Under the pieces are notes generated by a model that was not told the origin of the DNA, ran no database searches, and saw nothing but the letters and a program-made list of their open reading frames with translations. Below, piece by piece: positions 17,129 to 18,138 of a stretch of 18,138 nt of DNA (the stretch's first letter is position 1; every line of letters begins with the position of its first letter). This stretch comes from Acetobacteraceae bacterium (GTDB lineage: Bacteria > Pseudomonadota > Alphaproteobacteria > Acetobacterales > Acetobacteraceae). The stretch spans positions 1-18,138 of the forward strand of contig JADGHI010000017.1 of the NCBI GenBank assembly GCA_019689515.1, in the 5' to 3' direction. The translations under genes and the position numbers were made by a program.

Positions 17129-18138
17129 ATGCTCGAACTCGCCATCGTCCTCGTCCTGATCCTGCTGAACGGCCTCTTCGCCCTCTCGGAGCTGGCGGTG
17201 GTCTCGGCCCGCCGGCCGCGCCTGCACGCACTGGCGGAGGAAGGCCGACCCGGAGCGCGGGCGGCGCTGGCCCTGGCGGAGGATCCGGCCCGCTTCCTCT
17301 CCACCGTGCAGATCGGCATCACCCTGGTCGGCATCCTCGCCGGCGCCTTCTCCGGGTCCGCCCTCGGCGGGCGCCTGGCGGAGGTGCTGGCCGGGATCGG
17401 CGTGCCGCGCGGCCTCGCCGAGCCGCTCGGCTTTGGGACGGTGGTGGCGGTGGTCACCTATCTCTCGATCGTCATCGGCGAGCTGGTACCCAAGCGCGTG
17501 GCGCTGCGCAGCCCCGAGCGCGTCGCCTGCCTCGTCGCGCCTGCGATGACGGTGGTCTCGCGCATCGCCGCCCCGGCTGCCTGGCTGCTCGATGTCTCGG
17601 GCGACCTGGTCTTCCGTGTTTTCGGCGGCGGCACCGAGGAGCCGCGGGAACAGGTGACCGAGGAGGATGTGCGCCAGCTCGTCGCCGAGGCGGAGCGGTC
17701 CGGCGCCATCGAGGCGGTCGAGCGGCGCATGATCGCGGGCGTGCTGCGCCTCGGCGACCGATCCGTGCGCGCCATCATGACCCCGCGTGGCGATGTGGAC
17801 TGGATCGATGCCCGGGCAGGGGTGGAGGCCGCCCGCGAGGTCGTGCTTCGCTCCCCGCATTCACGCCTGCCGGTCGGCGACGGCTCGGCGGACACGATCC
17901 TTGGCGTGCTCCAGGCGCGCGAGCTGCTCGCCGCGCTGCTGCGCGGCGATGCGAACCTCGACCTGCGGGCGCTGGCGCGGCCGGCCCCCGCCGTGCCGGA
18001 CACGGCCGACGCGCTCGCCGTGCTGGCGACGCTGCGCGAGGCCGCGGTGCCGATGGCGCTGGTGCACGACGAGTACGGGAATTTCGAGGGCGTGGTCACG
18101 CCGACCGACCTCACCGAGGCGATCGTCGGTGTCTTCCG
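17129..18138 (+). CDS. CorC/HlyC (hemolysin-C-like, CNNM) transporter family protein, 3' truncated by the window
   Basis: The first 336 residues of a membrane protein that continues beyond the window. The N-terminal CNNM/DUF21 domain (about 1-180) has three or four membrane segments and typical motifs: LILLNGLFALSELAVVSARR, FLSTVQIGITLVGILAGAFSG and SIVIGELVPKRVALRSPER. It is followed by a CBS-domain pair (about 200-320) with VTEEDVRQLVAEAERSGAI, VRAIMTPRGDVDWID and LVHDEYGNFEGVVTPTDLTE. A transporter-associated CorC_HlyC domain is expected after the cut. These proteins are implicated in magnesium or cobalt efflux and resistance; the name hemolysin is historical. ATG 17129 has AGGGAGG immediately upstream with good spacing. 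It stands alone, after an operon terminator and a long spacer. Confidence 0.92.
   Translation, partial: MLELAIVLVLILLNGLFALSELAVVSARRPRLHALAEEGRPGARAALALAEDPARFLSTVQIGITLVGILAGAFSGSALGGRLAEVLAGIGVPRGLAEPLGFGTVVAVVTYLSIVIGELVPKRVALRSPERVACLVAPAMTVVSRIAAPAAWLLDVSGDLVFRVFGGGTEEPREQVTEEDVRQLVAEAERSGAIEAVERRMIAGVLRLGDRSVRAIMTPRGDVDWIDARAGVEAAREVVLRSPHSRLPVGDGSADTILGVLQARELLAALLRGDANLDLRALARPAPAVPDTADALAVLATLREAAVPMALVHDEYGNFEGVVTPTDLTEAIVGVF

Overview
The window is very GC-rich DNA with dense genes, strong GGAGG-type ribosome binding sites and GTG/ATG starts. It carries an orphan Bug/TctC binding protein, a CaiB-type CoA-transferase, a thiamine-diphosphate enzyme and a P450/ferredoxin-reductase pair. 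Together these suggest an alphaproteobacterium, most likely an Acetobacteraceae (Roseomonas-like) soil or water bacterium. The assignment is inferred from gene content and composition only; there is no rRNA gene here to confirm it.

Layout. Bases 1-49 are not genomic: they match an Illumina P7/Nextera read-2 adapter (P7 tail, 8-nt index, transposase end) with a few errors, so the real sequence starts near base 50 and this is a contig end. Bases 77-2078 are the 3' end of a phage or gene-transfer-agent-like tail module: a pectate-lyase-fold tail spike and a small tail-fibre-type protein. Bases 2164-3408 encode an MFS exporter. Bases 3620-6375 form a tight plus-strand run: a periplasmic Bug binding protein, an alpha/beta-hydrolase-fold protein that lacks the catalytic serine and histidine, and an EamA/DMT permease with no stop codon in its frame. 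A family III CoA-transferase (6376-7575, minus) converges on the permease and diverges from a ThDP-dependent decarboxylase/synthase-like enzyme (7936-9594, plus). A remnant that looks like a flavin-dependent luciferase-family oxidoreductase follows (9669-10132). Next come a cytochrome P450 (10355-11767, plus) and a ferredoxin/rhodocoxin-type NAD(P)H reductase (11814-13088, minus), convergent over a shared hairpin terminator. After a 640-bp divergent spacer containing a perfect FNR/FixK-type palindrome come a PEP synthase gene (13729-16209) and a translationally coupled 106-aa protein (16206-16526), closed by a hairpin terminator. A roughly 570-bp spacer leads into a CorC/HlyC-type transporter gene that runs off the window end.

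How the genes may work together (inference). The segment 3620-9594 reads as a small-organic-acid uptake and activation locus: periplasmic capture, membrane transport, CoA transfer and ThDP chemistry. The P450 and its reductase could form an electron-transfer pair needing a ferredoxin that is not in the window. PEP synthase may be controlled by oxygen through an FNR/FixK regulator, tying gluconeogenic carbon flow to low oxygen. I found no rRNA, tRNA, CRISPR array, insertion sequence or defence system, and nothing that clearly qualifies as a novel multi-gene system. The strongest unusual points are the adapter contamination, the pseudo-hydrolase, the FNR box on ppsA with its coupled small gene, and the stop-less permease.
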